Origin: Micrococcus sp.
GTDB taxonomy: Bacteria; Actinomycetota; Actinomycetes; Actinomycetales; Micrococcaceae
Direction of reading: 5' to 3'
NCBI GenBank assembly: GCA_029961105.1
Contig: JASBVO010000004.1
Coordinates: forward strand, 1 to 64,000
Length of the DNA stretch: 64,000 bases
Of this stretch, positions 7,823-16,020 are shown piece after piece; positions within the stretch are counted from its first letter, which is position 1; each line of letters starts with the position of its first letter. Below the pieces are notes generated by a model that searched no databases, was not told the origin of the DNA, and worked only from the letters and a program-made list of their open reading frames with translations. A program made the position numbers and the translations under genes.

Positions 7823-9103
7823 GTGGCCCATCACGAGGACGTCTTTGCTGCGCATGAATCCCAGGTCCGCAGCTACTGCCGCTCCTTCCCGCACGTTCTC
7901 ACCACTGCCGTCGGCAGCGTCGTGTACGACCGCGAGGGCAGGGCATACATCGACTTCCTGGCGGGAGCCGGGTCACTCAACTACGGTCACAACGACCCGG
8001 ACATGAAGGCCGCCCTCATGGCCTATATCGCCGGGGACGGGATCGCCCTCGGCCTCGATCTGCACACGGCGGCCAAGGGTGACTTCCTGACTGCGTTCCA
8101 CGAGTTGGTCCTCGGGCCCCGCGGCATGGACTACAAGGTACAGTTCACCGGCCCCACCGGTTCCAACGCCGTCGAGGCGGCGCTGAAACTCGCTCGGAAG
8201 GTCACTGGACGGACCAATGTGATCGCGTTCACCCACGCGTTCCATGGGGTCAGCATCGGTTCCCTCGCGGCCACGGCGAATTCGCATCACCGGATGTCGG
8301 GCCTGGGCCTTCATGGGGTCACGCGGATGCCCTACGACGGGTACTACGGCCCCGATATCGACACCAGCGAGCTCCTTGCGCAGATGCTGGATGACTCCTC
8401 GAGCGGAATCGACGCGCCCGCAGCGATCATCCTGGAGTGCGTCCAGGGCGAGGGCGGACTCAACATGGTGTCACCGGCGTGGCTGCGGCGGGTCGCGGCC
8501 CTGGCCGCCCGGCACGGTGCCCTGCTCGTCGTCGACGACTGCCAAGCCGGCTGCGGGCGGACTGGGACGTTCTTCAGCTTCGAGGACATGGGGGTCACCC
8601 CAGACCTCGTCGTCCTGGCGAAGTCGATCTCCGGCTTCGGCCTGCCGATGTCCCTGCTGCTGATCAGGCCCGGCGTCGACCGGTGGAAGCCCGGCGAGCA
8701 CAACGGCACCTTCCGCGGCAATGCCCACGCCTTCATCACGGCCGAGGTGGCGATCAGGAAGTTCTGGGCGGGCGCCGGGTTCTCGGAGGTGGTCAGGCAT
8801 CGCTCCGCGCTACTGCGGGCGGGCCTCGTCGGCATCTCCGACGCGATGCCCGGATCCCGGGTCAAGGGTCGCGGGATGATGCAGGGCCTGGACGTCCTGG
8901 ACGAGGACGTGTCGGCCGCGGTCCGCCGGACCTGCGCCGCCAACGGCCTCCTGATCGAAGCCGGTGGCGCGCACGACGAGGTGATCAAGGTCATGGCCCC
9001 CCTGACCACCGATGACGCGACCCTTGAACGCGGGCTGGAGATCCTGCGGACGGCGGTGTCGCAGCATGCCGAGGACCACCGCATATCGCGCGTGGCCAAC
9101 TAG
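7823..9103 (+). CDS. Diaminobutyrate--2-oxoglutarate aminotransferase (EctB-like)
   Basis: The 426-residue class III PLP aminotransferase has GAGSLNYGHNDP near the N-terminus, QFTGPTGSNAVEAALKLAR, the cofactor-binding ECVQGEGG and DDCQAGCGRTG regions, and LAKSISGFGLPM with Lys267 as the Schiff-base lysine. GEHNGTFRGNAHAF follows, a signature of EctB. It should convert aspartate semialdehyde and glutamate to L-2,4-diaminobutyrate. No ectA or ectC follows; the next gene, 25 bases on, is an adenylation-domain protein, so the product was probably a monomer for a peptide. Start GTG at 7823 has AAGGA upstream. Confidence 0.85.
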   Translation: MAHHEDVFAAHESQVRSYCRSFPHVLTTAVGSVVYDREGRAYIDFLAGAGSLNYGHNDPDMKAALMAYIAGDGIALGLDLHTAAKGDFLTAFHELVLGPRGMDYKVQFTGPTGSNAVEAALKLARKVTGRTNVIAFTHAFHGVSIGSLAATANSHHRMSGLGLHGVTRMPYDGYYGPDIDTSELLAQMLDDSSSGIDAPAAIILECVQGEGGLNMVSPAWLRRVAALAARHGALLVVDDCQAGCGRTGTFFSFEDMGVTPDLVVLAKSISGFGLPMSLLLIRPGVDRWKPGEHNGTFRGNAHAFITAEVAIRKFWAGAGFSEVVRHRSALLRAGLVGISDAMPGSRVKGRGMMQGLDVLDEDVSAAVRRTCAANGLLIEAGGAHDEVIKVMAPLTTDDATLERGLEILRTAVSQHAEDHRISRVAN

Positions 9104-9128
9104 GCCCAGCCAGAGGACGAGGTGCGTG

Positions 9129-10574
9129 ATGGCAGACCCGGTACACGACGTGGACGTGTTGGTCGACTCCCGGTTCGACCAGCGGGTGCGCTGGTCCCCC
9201 GGTGAACGACTGGACCACCTGTTCGAACAGAGGGTTGACGAGCTGCGGAACAGTGGGCAGTCACACCGCCTCGCGGTGGACGCGGAGGATGGGGCGTTCA
9301 CCTACCCGGCGCTCGAGGAGCGGGCGAACCGCCTCGCCCGGCACCTCGTACGGCGCGGCGTCCGGGCGGGGGACCGCGTGGGGCTGTTGTTCGACCACGC
9401 GCTGGACGCCTACACCGGCATGCTCGCCACGCTCAAGCTGAACGCGGCCTACGTCCCCCTCGACCCCGGGTTCACCGTGGACCGCATCGCGTATGTCTGC
9501 CGGGACGCCGGTGTCCGCGCCGTCCTCACGCGGTCTTTCCACCTGGAGTCATTGGAGGCGGTGGCGGCCACCGTGGTCGTCATGGACGCCGAGGCCGGGG
9601 CGATTGCGGCCCAGCCGGCCCACCGGCTCGGCGCGGACGAACGCGGCGACCCGGTGGACGAGCTGGCCTACGTGATCTACACCTCCGGGACCACCGGCCG
9701 GCCCAAGGGGGTGGCGATCGAGCACGCCAGCATCTGCAACTTCGTGCGCGTGGCCGCCGAGGTCTACGGCATCACCGGCCAGGACCGCATCTACCAGGGC
9801 ATGACCATCGCCTTCGACTTCTCGGTCGAGGAGACCTGGGTGCCCTGGATGGCCGGGGCCACCTTGGTGCCCAAGCCCGCCGGGGCCGCCCTGGTCGGCC
9901 AGGACCTGCACGACTTCCTGGTCGAGCGCCGGATCACCGGCCTGTGCTGCGTCCCCACCCTGCTGTCCACCCTGGAGGACGACCTGACCCGCTTGCGGTT
10001 CCTGCTCGTCTCCGGGGAGGCCTGCCCAGCGGACCTGATCACCCGCTGGCACCGTCCGGACCGGCGCTTCCTGAACGCCTACGGGCCCCCGGAGGCGACC
10101 GTGACGGCCACCTGGACCACCCTGGCGCCGGACCGGCGGGTGACCATCGGGGTCCCGCTGCCCACCTACTCGGTGGTCATCCTCGAGCCCGGCTCCGACC
10201 GGGTCGTCGCCCGCGGCGGGGTCGGGGAGATCTGCATCGGCGGCATCGCCCTCGCGACGGGGTACCTCAACCGTCCGGACCTCACCGCCAGGGCGTTCAT
10301 CGAGGACAGCATCGGGTTGCCCAACAATCCCTCCGGCAGGATCTACCGCACCGGCGACCTCGGCCGGATCGGCCGCGACGGGGACATCGAGTACCTCGGA
10401 CGCATCGACGCGCGGGTCAAGATCCGCGGGTACCGCATCGAACTCACCGAGATCGAGTCGGTCCTGATGCGGCCCCCCGGCATCGCGAGGGCGGTCGCCG
10501 CACCGACCCGCATGGAGCGCGCGGCACGGCGGCGTGCCGGTTCGGCACGGCGCCTGGCGGTTCCATCGCAGTAG
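9129..10574 (+). pseudogene. Truncated Pls/PosA-family NRPS: adenylation domain only
   Basis: The 481-residue product is an amino-acid adenylation domain. It has A3 YTSGTTGRPKG near 183-194, A4 AFDFSVEETW with the amino-binding Asp, A5 NAYGPPEA (Pro replacing the usual Thr), A7 YRTGDLGR and A8 VKIRGYRIELTEIE. The wording YSVVILEPGS and GRIYRTGDLGR is that of the poly-epsilon-lysine/polyornithine synthetase group. Full-length members are about 1300 residues with a thiolation and membrane domains. Here sequence resembling the family stops after GIARAV and a foreign 25-residue tail leads to a stop, so A10 and its catalytic lysine are absent. It is probably inactive. ATG at 9129 follows AGAGGACGAGG. 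Confidence 0.7.
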
Positions 10575-10622
10575 CTCGACGAATTCCGGCCCGGTACGTC
10601 CTGGTCGATGGCGTCCGGCCTG

Positions 10623-10664
10623 ACGCCAGAGGGCCCTACCGACGCCGGTAGGGCCCTCTGGCGT
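10623..10664. terminator. Very strong hairpin between convergent genes
   Basis: An 18-base perfect stem starting ACGCCAGAGG (10623-10640) pairs with 10647-10664. With the closing G-C pair only ACGC remains as loop. It sits between the truncated adenylation gene and the convergent repeat-protein gene and would stop transcription from both sides. Confidence 0.8.
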
Positions 10665-10695
10665 TGATCATGGAGACCAGGCTCGTGCGCTCAGG

Positions 10696-11454
10696 TCACT
10701 TCAGCAGTTCGCGCGCGGCCTTGGTCCAGGCGTTGGTCACGTCCTCAGCGAACTGGATCTGGGTGGTCGCAGCGTCCCTGACCCACGGGACCTGTGCCGC
10801 GCCGACCATCTGGCGCTGCATGTCGAACAGGGTCCTGGCTGCGGCCTGGTAGGTATCGAGGACGACCCGGCTGCCGACCTTGGAGGACTCCACCACGGCG
10901 GAGTTGATCTCCTGGAGGTGCTCCGCGTTCTCGCCGACGCGCTGGGCGGCCTCCTGGGCCATCTTGGCGACGCGCTCGGAGTGTTCCTCAAAGCGCTGTG
11001 CCGCCTGCTCAACCAGTTCGGTGGCCTTCTGCTGGGCCGACTCGGCGCTGGCCTTCGCCTGCTCAGCCGCCTTCTCCTGCTCGGCAGCCGCCGTCTGCTC
11101 AGGGGTCTTCGCCTGCTCGGCAGCGGCCTTGGCCTTGGCCTGCTCGACGTTGGCCCTGTTGGCGGCAGTGTTGGCCTTGGCCTGCGCGGCGCTGGCCTTG
11201 GTGTCATCGGCGGTCTTCGCCTGCTCGGCAGCGGCCTTGGCCTTGGCCTGCTCGACGTTGGCCCTGTTGGCGGCAGTGTTGGCCTTGGCCTGCGCGGCGC
11301 TGGGCTTGGCCTCGGCTGCGGTCTTTGCCTGCGTGGCGCTGGGCTTGGCCTCGGCTGCGGTCTTTGCCTGCGCGGCAGCGGCCTTGGCCTTGGCCTGCTC
11401 GGCGCTGGGCTTGGACTCGGCGGCGGTGGGCGCGTTGTTGGTTGCAGCAGCCAT
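10696..11454 (-). CDS. Ala/Lys-rich coiled-coil repeat protein, phasin-like C-terminus
   Basis: The 252-residue protein is made almost only of Ala, Lys, Gln and Glu in its first 150 residues, with repeated blocks such as AAQAKANTAANRANVEQAKAK, predicted as long amphipathic or coiled-coil helix. The C-terminal 100 residues, with VVESSKVGSRVVLDTYQAAARTLF and a QMVGAAQVPWVRD segment, resemble phasins, which coat storage granules. No signal peptide or membrane segment is present. ATG at 11454 follows GAGGAGA. Function on polyhydroxyalkanoate or another surface is inference; a histone H1-like DNA-binding role is an alternative. Confidence 0.6.
   Translation of the reverse strand: MAAATNNAPTAAESKPSAEQAKAKAAAAQAKTAAEAKPSATQAKTAAEAKPSAAQAKANTAANRANVEQAKAKAAAEQAKTADDTKASAAQAKANTAANRANVEQAKAKAAAEQAKTPEQTAAAEQEKAAEQAKASAESAQQKATELVEQAAQRFEEHSERVAKMAQEAAQRVGENAEHLQEINSAVVESSKVGSRVVLDTYQAAARTLFDMQRQMVGAAQVPWVRDAATTQIQFAEDVTNAWTKAARELLK
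11105..11303 (-). repeat. Two identical 91-base copies spaced 108 bases apart, inside the repeat protein
   Basis: Bases 11105-11195 and 11213-11303 are identical, which implies a recent 108-base (36-codon) tandem duplication within the coding region. Shorter related units (GCTGGGCTTGGCCTCGGC and neighbours) follow at about 11299-11360. All periods are multiples of three, so copy-number changes keep the frame. Confidence 0.9.
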
Positions 11455-11607
11455 GATGTCTCCTCGGGTTGATGCATATGGCAGCACGTTCCGTGCCTGA
11501 GTTAACAAAGTTAGCAATCTCGGCTAACCCCGGCAAGCCACCTCGTCACCTCCCTGCCCCCCGGGGACGCAGCGGGCTCGAGCCCTTTCCCCGCACACCG
11601 GCGCCGA

Positions 11608-12156
11608 TCAGCGGTGATCCGCCCGGACCCTCCTGCCCGTCCGGGCCAGCACCTGCTCCTGACGGGAGGCGTCCGCCGGCACTGCGACACCTCTCTTGAA
11701 GATGCCCGGCGCGTAGGCCGCCTCGCCGTAGCCGTCCACGGCGGCGTCCACCTCGGCCAGTTCCTCGTCGGTGAGCCGATGGTCCTGCCCCTGGGAGGTG
11801 GCCAGGTCCCAGCGGTGCACGATCAGGTCCATCCCGTAGAAGTCCATGAGCACCTGGCCGACCGTCGAGTCCCCGAACGGCGTCTCGAGGGACCGGGACA
11901 CCAGCTCCTCGTCGCGGACCAGTGCGGACATGGCGGCGACGTGGTGGTTCCACTGCTCCTCCGGGGTTCCGGGTACCAGGGGGATCTCCCGGCCCTGCCG
12001 AGCCATGAACTCCCGGTGCGTCTGCATCAGGTGGTCGACGACGTCCGCGGCGGTCCAGCCCTCGCACGGGCTCTGCGCCTGCCAGTCGGTGACGGCGTGG
12101 ATCACTTCGGTCAAGGGTTCGGCGTGACGGTCCCAGGTTTCGGCGAGTGCGCTCAT
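11608..12156 (-). CDS. TIGR03086-type DinB-fold metal-binding protein
   Basis: The 182-residue protein has the pattern of mycothiol-dependent maleylpyruvate isomerase/DinB relatives. It has SPCEGWTAADVVDHLMQTHREF with the first metal-binding histidine, NHHVAAM, and FYGMDLIVHRWDLATSQGQ with the last histidine. Family members bind a divalent metal in a four-helix bundle and may use mycothiol, but this one has no assigned reaction. ATG at 12156 was chosen because homology starts there; its ribosome binding site is weak. Confidence 0.75.
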   Translation of the reverse strand: MSALAETWDRHAEPLTEVIHAVTDWQAQSPCEGWTAADVVDHLMQTHREFMARQGREIPLVPGTPEEQWNHHVAAMSALVRDEELVSRSLETPFGDSTVGQVLMDFYGMDLIVHRWDLATSQGQDHRLTDEELAEVDAAVDGYGEAAYAPGIFKRGVAVPADASRQEQVLARTGRRVRADHR

Positions 12157-12252
12157 GGGGCCATTCTGCTCAGTTCCCCGGCCCACTGGGAAGGCCGAGC
12201 ACCAACCGTTCGCCGCGCCACCCCGCCGCTCCGGAGCGGTGCGGGATACGGC

Positions 12253-12822
12253 TCAGTCCCGCACCCGGTCCACCCGGTGCCGCAAGGCCACCGCTCCACC
12301 GGTGAACCGGTGCTCACCGATGAGTTCGAGGTCCAGCCCCAGTCCGGCCGGGAACACGGCCAGTCCCCCACCGATGACGATCGGCAGCAGCACCTGGCTC
12401 ACCTCGTCCACCAGGCCGGCGCGCAGGGCGTGGGCGGCCAGGGTGGGTCCGCCGATCAGCAGGTCACCGCTCGCCCCGGCCTTCAGGCGGCGCACGGCCT
12501 CGGGGTCGAAGTGGCGCTCCAGCGTGGTGCGGCGCGTGCTCGTCCTCTCCAGGGTCGAGGAGTAGACCACTTTGTCCGCGTCCTGCCACACCTGGGCGAA
12601 TTCCGCGGTCTCGGGCGCCGACGCGGCCAATTCGGGGTCGTTCTCCCACGGCGTCATCAGCTCGTACGTCCGGCGGCCGTAGAGGTGGACGGCGATGCCG
12701 GCCAGCTCGTCGTTGGCGTACCGGTGGACCTCGGCGTCCGGCACGGCCCAGGAGAAGTCCCCCGTCTCATCGGCGATGTACCCGTCCAGGGAGGCGATCA
12801 CCGAGTACACCAGCGTGCCCAT
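12253..12822 (-). CDS. Dihydrofolate reductase family protein (RibD C-terminal domain), copy 1
   Basis: The 189-residue protein has the RibD-C/DHFR-like fold motifs. It has VIASLDGYIAD at the start, LYGRRTYELM, VVYSSTLE and the cofactor loop DLLIGGPTLAAHALRAGLVDE. Such proteins are presumed NADPH-dependent reductases of unknown small substrates. It starts only three bases after the stop of the upstream, homologous gene, so the two are translated from one message. A third paralogue lies at 24161-24718. Confidence 0.85.
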   Translation of the reverse strand: MGTLVYSVIASLDGYIADETGDFSWAVPDAEVHRYANDELAGIAVHLYGRRTYELMTPWENDPELAASAPETAEFAQVWQDADKVVYSSTLERTSTRRTTLERHFDPEAVRRLKAGASGDLLIGGPTLAAHALRAGLVDEVSQVLLPIVIGGGLAVFPAGLGLDLELIGEHRFTGGAVALRHRVDRVRD

Positions 12823-12825
12823 GGT

Positions 12826-13437
12826 TCAGTCCTCCTGCTCGGAGCCGAGGCCGGCGAGCGTGGCGTCTGCGGTACCGGCGGCGTGCGCGAGCCCGGCGGG
12901 TTCGTACGCCGCGTACACGATCCCGCCGGGGAAGACCCTTGCGTCGATCCGCCGCAGCCTGGGCGCGTCGAAGCCGTCCGGGAAGAAGGACCGACCGCGG
13001 CCCTGCCAGGCCGGGTGGGTGAAGATGCGGAACTCGTCCACGAGGGCCGCCTCGATCAGGGCATGGGCCAGCTGGATGCTGCCGGTGACGATCACGTCCC
13101 GCCCCGGCGCCCGGCGCAGTTCCCGTACGGCGTCGAGCGGGTCGCCGCCGATGATGGTGGTGTTCTCCCACTGCGGGTCGGTGAGGGTGGAGGACACCAC
13201 GCGCTTGTCCGCTCGGTCCAGGGCCTCGGCCACCCCGGTGGAGTCGTCCGTCTGGTGCGGCCAGTAGCCGCGAAAGTCCTCGAAGGTCTGCCGGCCCAGC
13301 AGCAGCACCTCCTCACGGGCCGTCTGGCGCCGCACCTCCTCGGCCAGCTCCGGGTCCTGGTCGGCGGGGTCGAACCAGTCGTCGAGCATCTCGATCCGCC
13401 CGTCGAGGGTCATGTTCTGCGTGATGACGATGCGCAT
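12826..13437 (-). CDS. Dihydrofolate reductase family protein (RibD C-terminal domain), copy 2
   Basis: The 203-residue protein again has the RibD-C pattern, with TQNMTLDGRIEM, LLLGRQTFEDFRGYW, VVSSTL and DVIVTGSIQLAHALIEAALVDE. It is the upstream member of a tandem pair and diverges substantially from its neighbour, so the duplication is not recent. The ATG at 13437 follows GGAAGGACACGAG. The reaction is unknown. Confidence 0.85.
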   Translation of the reverse strand: MRIVITQNMTLDGRIEMLDDWFDPADQDPELAEEVRRQTAREEVLLLGRQTFEDFRGYWPHQTDDSTGVAEALDRADKRVVSSTLTDPQWENTTIIGGDPLDAVRELRRAPGRDVIVTGSIQLAHALIEAALVDEFRIFTHPAWQGRGRSFFPDGFDAPRLRRIDARVFPGGIVYAAYEPAGLAHAAGTADATLAGLGSEQED

Positions 13438-13512
13438 CTCGTGTCCTTCCGGGGGTGAGGCGTCGGTCGGCCGTGGGCAGGCGGGCGGGGCCGCGCCGCC
13501 CGAAGGTCCCGC

Positions 13513-14172
13513 TCAGCCGGGACCTGGGTCGCGGCCGGCCAGGATCGCGGCGACGGTCTCGTCATCGACGGCCGCGAAGTCCCGGTAGTGGATGCCGACG
13601 GCCCGGAAGCCACGGGGGGTGGACAGCACCTCGATCTCGTCGGCCTCGCGGCTCATGAGCATCGAGTCCACGGTGTTCCTGGAAGCCACCGGAACGGCCA
13701 GCACCACGTGGGCCGCGCCCAGCGTCCGGGCCACCCGGCAGGCCACGCGGGCGGTGGCACCCGTGGCCATGCCATCATCGACGATCACCGCGGTCTTGCC
13801 CGTGAGGTCCAGGGGGCCCCGGCCGGGGCGGAAAATCTGCGCCCGGCGGTCCAGGGTCTCCTGCTCCCGGCGTTCGACCAGGTCCAGTTGCTCCTGCGTG
13901 ACCCCGAAGTGCCGGATGGTGCCGTGGTCCGTGAGCCGGATGCCCTGCTCCCCGATGGCCCCCATCGCCAGCTCCGGGTAGGACGGCACCCCCAGCTTGC
14001 GCACCATGATGACGTCCAGCGGTGCACCCAGTTCCCGCGCCACCACCTCCGCGACCGGCACCCCGCCGCGGGGCAGTCCCAGCACCACGACGTCGGCGCG
14101 GCCGCCCCAGCGCGGGGCGAGCCGCTCGGCCAGCCGGGCGCCGGCGTCGTACCTGTCCAGGAACTCCGGCAC
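13513..14172 (-). CDS. Phosphoribosyltransferase family protein
   Basis: The 219-residue protein has the PRPP-binding loop AVIVDDGMATGATA at residues 128-141 and a GLPRGGVPVA segment near 32-41, features of the type I phosphoribosyltransferase-like proteins. These are often found alone or fused to a dienelactone-type hydrolase. The nucleobase or other acceptor cannot be read from the sequence. The start is a GTG at 14172 with GGAGGGG five bases before it. It is divergent from the glycine riboswitch region. Confidence 0.8.
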   Translation of the reverse strand: MPEFLDRYDAGARLAERLAPRWGGRADVVVLGLPRGGVPVAEVVARELGAPLDVIMVRKLGVPSYPELAMGAIGEQGIRLTDHGTIRHFGVTQEQLDLVERREQETLDRRAQIFRPGRGPLDLTGKTAVIVDDGMATGATARVACRVARTLGAAHVVLAVPVASRNTVDSMLMSREADEIEVLSTPRGFRAVGIHYRDFAAVDDETVAAILAGRDPGPG

Positions 14173-14320
14173 GTCCCCTCCCTGGGATGGGCTGCGGGTC
14201 TCCTCCAGCGTAGGCGCGCCAGTGGCGGCGCTGGAAGGGCCGCCCTACACCTCCGCGGGACCGGCCTGCCCCCGCCCGTGCCGCCATGTGACGTCAATGT
14301 GACACGACTCACTACATACT

Positions 14321-14350
14321 TTGCATACGTATCAAATCTCTGCGTAGCCT
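14321..14350 (+). promoter_or_regulatory. Putative promoter of the glycine riboswitch transcript
   Basis: TTGCAT at 14321-14326 and TAGCCT at 14345-14350 are separated by 18 bases, in an unusually AT-rich patch. A start near 14357 would place transcription about 25 bases before the first aptamer. Confidence 0.5.
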
Positions 14351-14382
14351 GTGAGGGCAATCACACATCACCAGCCGACGAC

Positions 14383-14575
14383 GTGTGGCGGGAGAGTCCC
14401 GTCCAGCAGCACCGGTCGGGCGCCGTAGGAGCAATTCCTCCCGGGAAACTCTCAGGCCCCCGCACCGCCACACCGAGGCACATCTGGAAAGTAGCGCGGC
14501 GTCCGCCGTGCTCGCCGACGGAGCAGGTCCCACCCCCGGTGGGAGGAAAACTCTCAGGCCGAGCAACAGATCGGG
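14383..14575 (+). ncRNA. Tandem glycine riboswitch (two aptamers)
   Basis: Aptamer 1 (14383-14473) is closed by a perfect P1, GTGTGGCG with CGCCACAC. It contains GGGAGAG, CGTAGGAGCAA and the hallmark GGGAAACTCTCAGGC. Aptamer 2 (about 14478-14575) is closed by ATCTG/CAGAT, and contains GACGGAGCAGG and GGAAAACTCTCAGGC. This is the classical double glycine sensor. The linker is short, as expected for cooperative pairs. It usually switches on glycine cleavage or transporter genes; here the next start codon is that of a small Asp23-like gene, and no gcv gene is in the window. Confidence 0.9.
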
Positions 14576-14627
14576 GAGGAGCACACCGACGACGCGGAAG
14601 ACCGCACAGACCCCCTGGAGTCCCCGG

Positions 14628-14990
14628 ATGACGAACGCTCGCGCACACGCCGCCCGCTCCCCACGGGGCGAGGCCTCCTTCGCCGGCCCTCCCCCTGATC
14701 CCGATCCCGGCCCGGGCCCTGCCGCGGGCCCCGAGCCGCGGTGTGCCCGCATCGCCCAGGCCGCGGCCACGGGATTGATGACGCACACGGACGTCGACGA
14801 CGCCGTCGTGCGCATCGACGGCCCCGGGCACGCGCCACGGTTGTGGATCGAATGCCTCCTGGCCCCCGACGGCGATGTCACGCGCACCACGGAACTGGTC
14901 GTCGGCGTGCGCGAGCAGCTCGAGGCCATGCTCGACCTCACCTTCGACACGGCCGAGATGACCATCAGGAACGTAGCAGGCCAGGGGTAG
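14628..14990 (+). CDS. Small Asp23/Gls24- or AmaP-like protein under the glycine riboswitch
   Basis: The frame codes for 120 residues. The first 35 are a low-complexity stretch rich in Pro, Gly and Asp. The rest (CARIAQAAATGLMTHTDVDD, RLWIECLLAPDGDV, VREQLEAMLDLTFDTAEMTI) follows the alternating helix-strand plan of the small alkaline shock family. CTGGAG lies seven bases before the ATG. It begins about 50 bases after the second glycine aptamer and is the only plausible target. The family resemblance is weak and from memory; the gene could instead be a filler left when a glycine-regulated gene was lost. Confidence 0.5.
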   Translation: MTNARAHAARSPRGEASFAGPPPDPDPGPGPAAGPEPRCARIAQAAATGLMTHTDVDDAVVRIDGPGHAPRLWIECLLAPDGDVTRTTELVVGVREQLEAMLDLTFDTAEMTIRNVAGQG

Positions 14991-15029
14991 GCCGGTGACC
15001 GTGGACGCGGAGGGTGCCGAGGGCGTCGT

Positions 15030-15866
15030 CTACTGCCGGGTGGCGACCGTCAGCAGGTACTCGACCTCGTAGCGTGCCCGGTCCGCGGTGCCCAGGGCGG
15101 CCTCGTCGAAGAAGGCCTGGAACGCCCGGTCGAACTCCTCGGCACGCCCCTCCCGCTCGGCGTTCTTGCGAACGGCGATGGCGGGACCGTAGGAGGACGT
15201 GAAGTGCTCGCAGAACTCGGCCGGGGTGGCGAAGGCGGTGACCTCGAGGGTGCCCCTGCTGATCGAGTCCACCGCCACCCGGTCACCCAGCAGGGCGCGC
15301 AGGTGCTCCTCGCTGCCCCACAGCGGCGCGGGCTGGGCACCGGGCGGGGGCGCGGGGGCGAAGGGCTTCATGGTGCGGAAGAGCCCGCCCACCAGGCCCT
15401 CAGGCGTCCAGCTCAGCAGGGCGATCCTCCCGCCGGGGCGGCACACGCGCACGAGCTCGTCGGCGGCCTCCTGGTGGTGGGGCGCGAACATGACCCCGAT
15501 CGAGGACATCACCACGTCGAAGGAGGCGTCCTCGAAGGGCAGGTGCTCGGCGTCGGCCTCCACCCACTCCAGGTCCAGCCCCTGGGCCGCGGCGCGGGAG
15601 CGTCCGGCCTCCAGCAGCTCGGGGGTCAGGTCGCTGGCGGTGACGCTCGCGCCGGTGGCCGCCGCCGGGAGTGACGCGTTGCCCGTGCCGGCGCCGACGT
15701 CGAGGACGCGCTGGCCGGAGGCGATGCCGGCCGCCTCGACGAGCCGGGGCCCGAGGGGCAGCAGCCACGACTCCACCATGCCGGGGTAGTCACCCGAGGC
15801 CCACATGCTGCGGTGCTTGGCCTTCAGTTCCTGGTCGGCGCTGGGTTGGCCTGTTGTCTGGCTCAT
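15030..15866 (-). CDS. Class I SAM-dependent methyltransferase
   Basis: The 278-residue protein has SAM motif I VLDVGAGTGNA at about 54-64, the acidic loop SDLTPELLE, WVEADAEHLPFEDASFD (motif II region) and a VCRPGGRIAL motif as in UbiE/COQ5-type methyltransferases. The methyl acceptor is unknown. The ATG at 15866 has CGGAG about nine bases before it. It is divergent from the LysE-type exporter at 16021. Confidence 0.85.
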   Translation of the reverse strand: MSQTTGQPSADQELKAKHRSMWASGDYPGMVESWLLPLGPRLVEAAGIASGQRVLDVGAGTGNASLPAAATGASVTASDLTPELLEAGRSRAAAQGLDLEWVEADAEHLPFEDASFDVVMSSIGVMFAPHHQEAADELVRVCRPGGRIALLSWTPEGLVGGLFRTMKPFAPAPPPGAQPAPLWGSEEHLRALLGDRVAVDSISRGTLEVTAFATPAEFCEHFTSSYGPAIAVRKNAEREGRAEEFDRAFQAFFDEAALGTADRARYEVEYLLTVATRQ

Positions 15867-16008
15867 GACGGATTCTCCGGGTCGCTGGATAGGACGGCCG
15901 GCTCGCCATGGCGGGGATGCGCACCCACCGGTGGCGGGTCATGCGGCACAGTATTCCACCGAGCCGGCCTCGCGGACAGGAACCGGGCGCGGCCATCCGG
16001 TGGGCGTT

Positions 16009-16014
16009 TACGCT
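16009..16014 (+). promoter_or_regulatory. -10 box for a leaderless lysE-type gene
   Basis: TACGCT ends six bases before the GTG at 16021, and no Shine-Dalgarno sequence precedes the gene. The transcript would start on the initiation codon. The same hexamer and spacing occur before the YbaK gene at 20446. Confidence 0.5.
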
Positions 16015-16020
16015 GGGTCG

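Noticed and set aside
7823-9103. An ectoine biosynthesis cluster
   Set aside because: Only the aminotransferase is present; neither ectA nor ectC is adjacent, and an adenylation gene follows instead.
10623-10664. The 18-base inverted repeat as an insertion-sequence end
   Set aside because: No transposase or target duplication nearby; a four-base loop between convergent genes fits a terminator.
11105-11454. The repeats as a CRISPR array
   Set aside because: The spacing is in codon multiples, the repeats are coding, there are no unique spacers of constant length and no cas genes.
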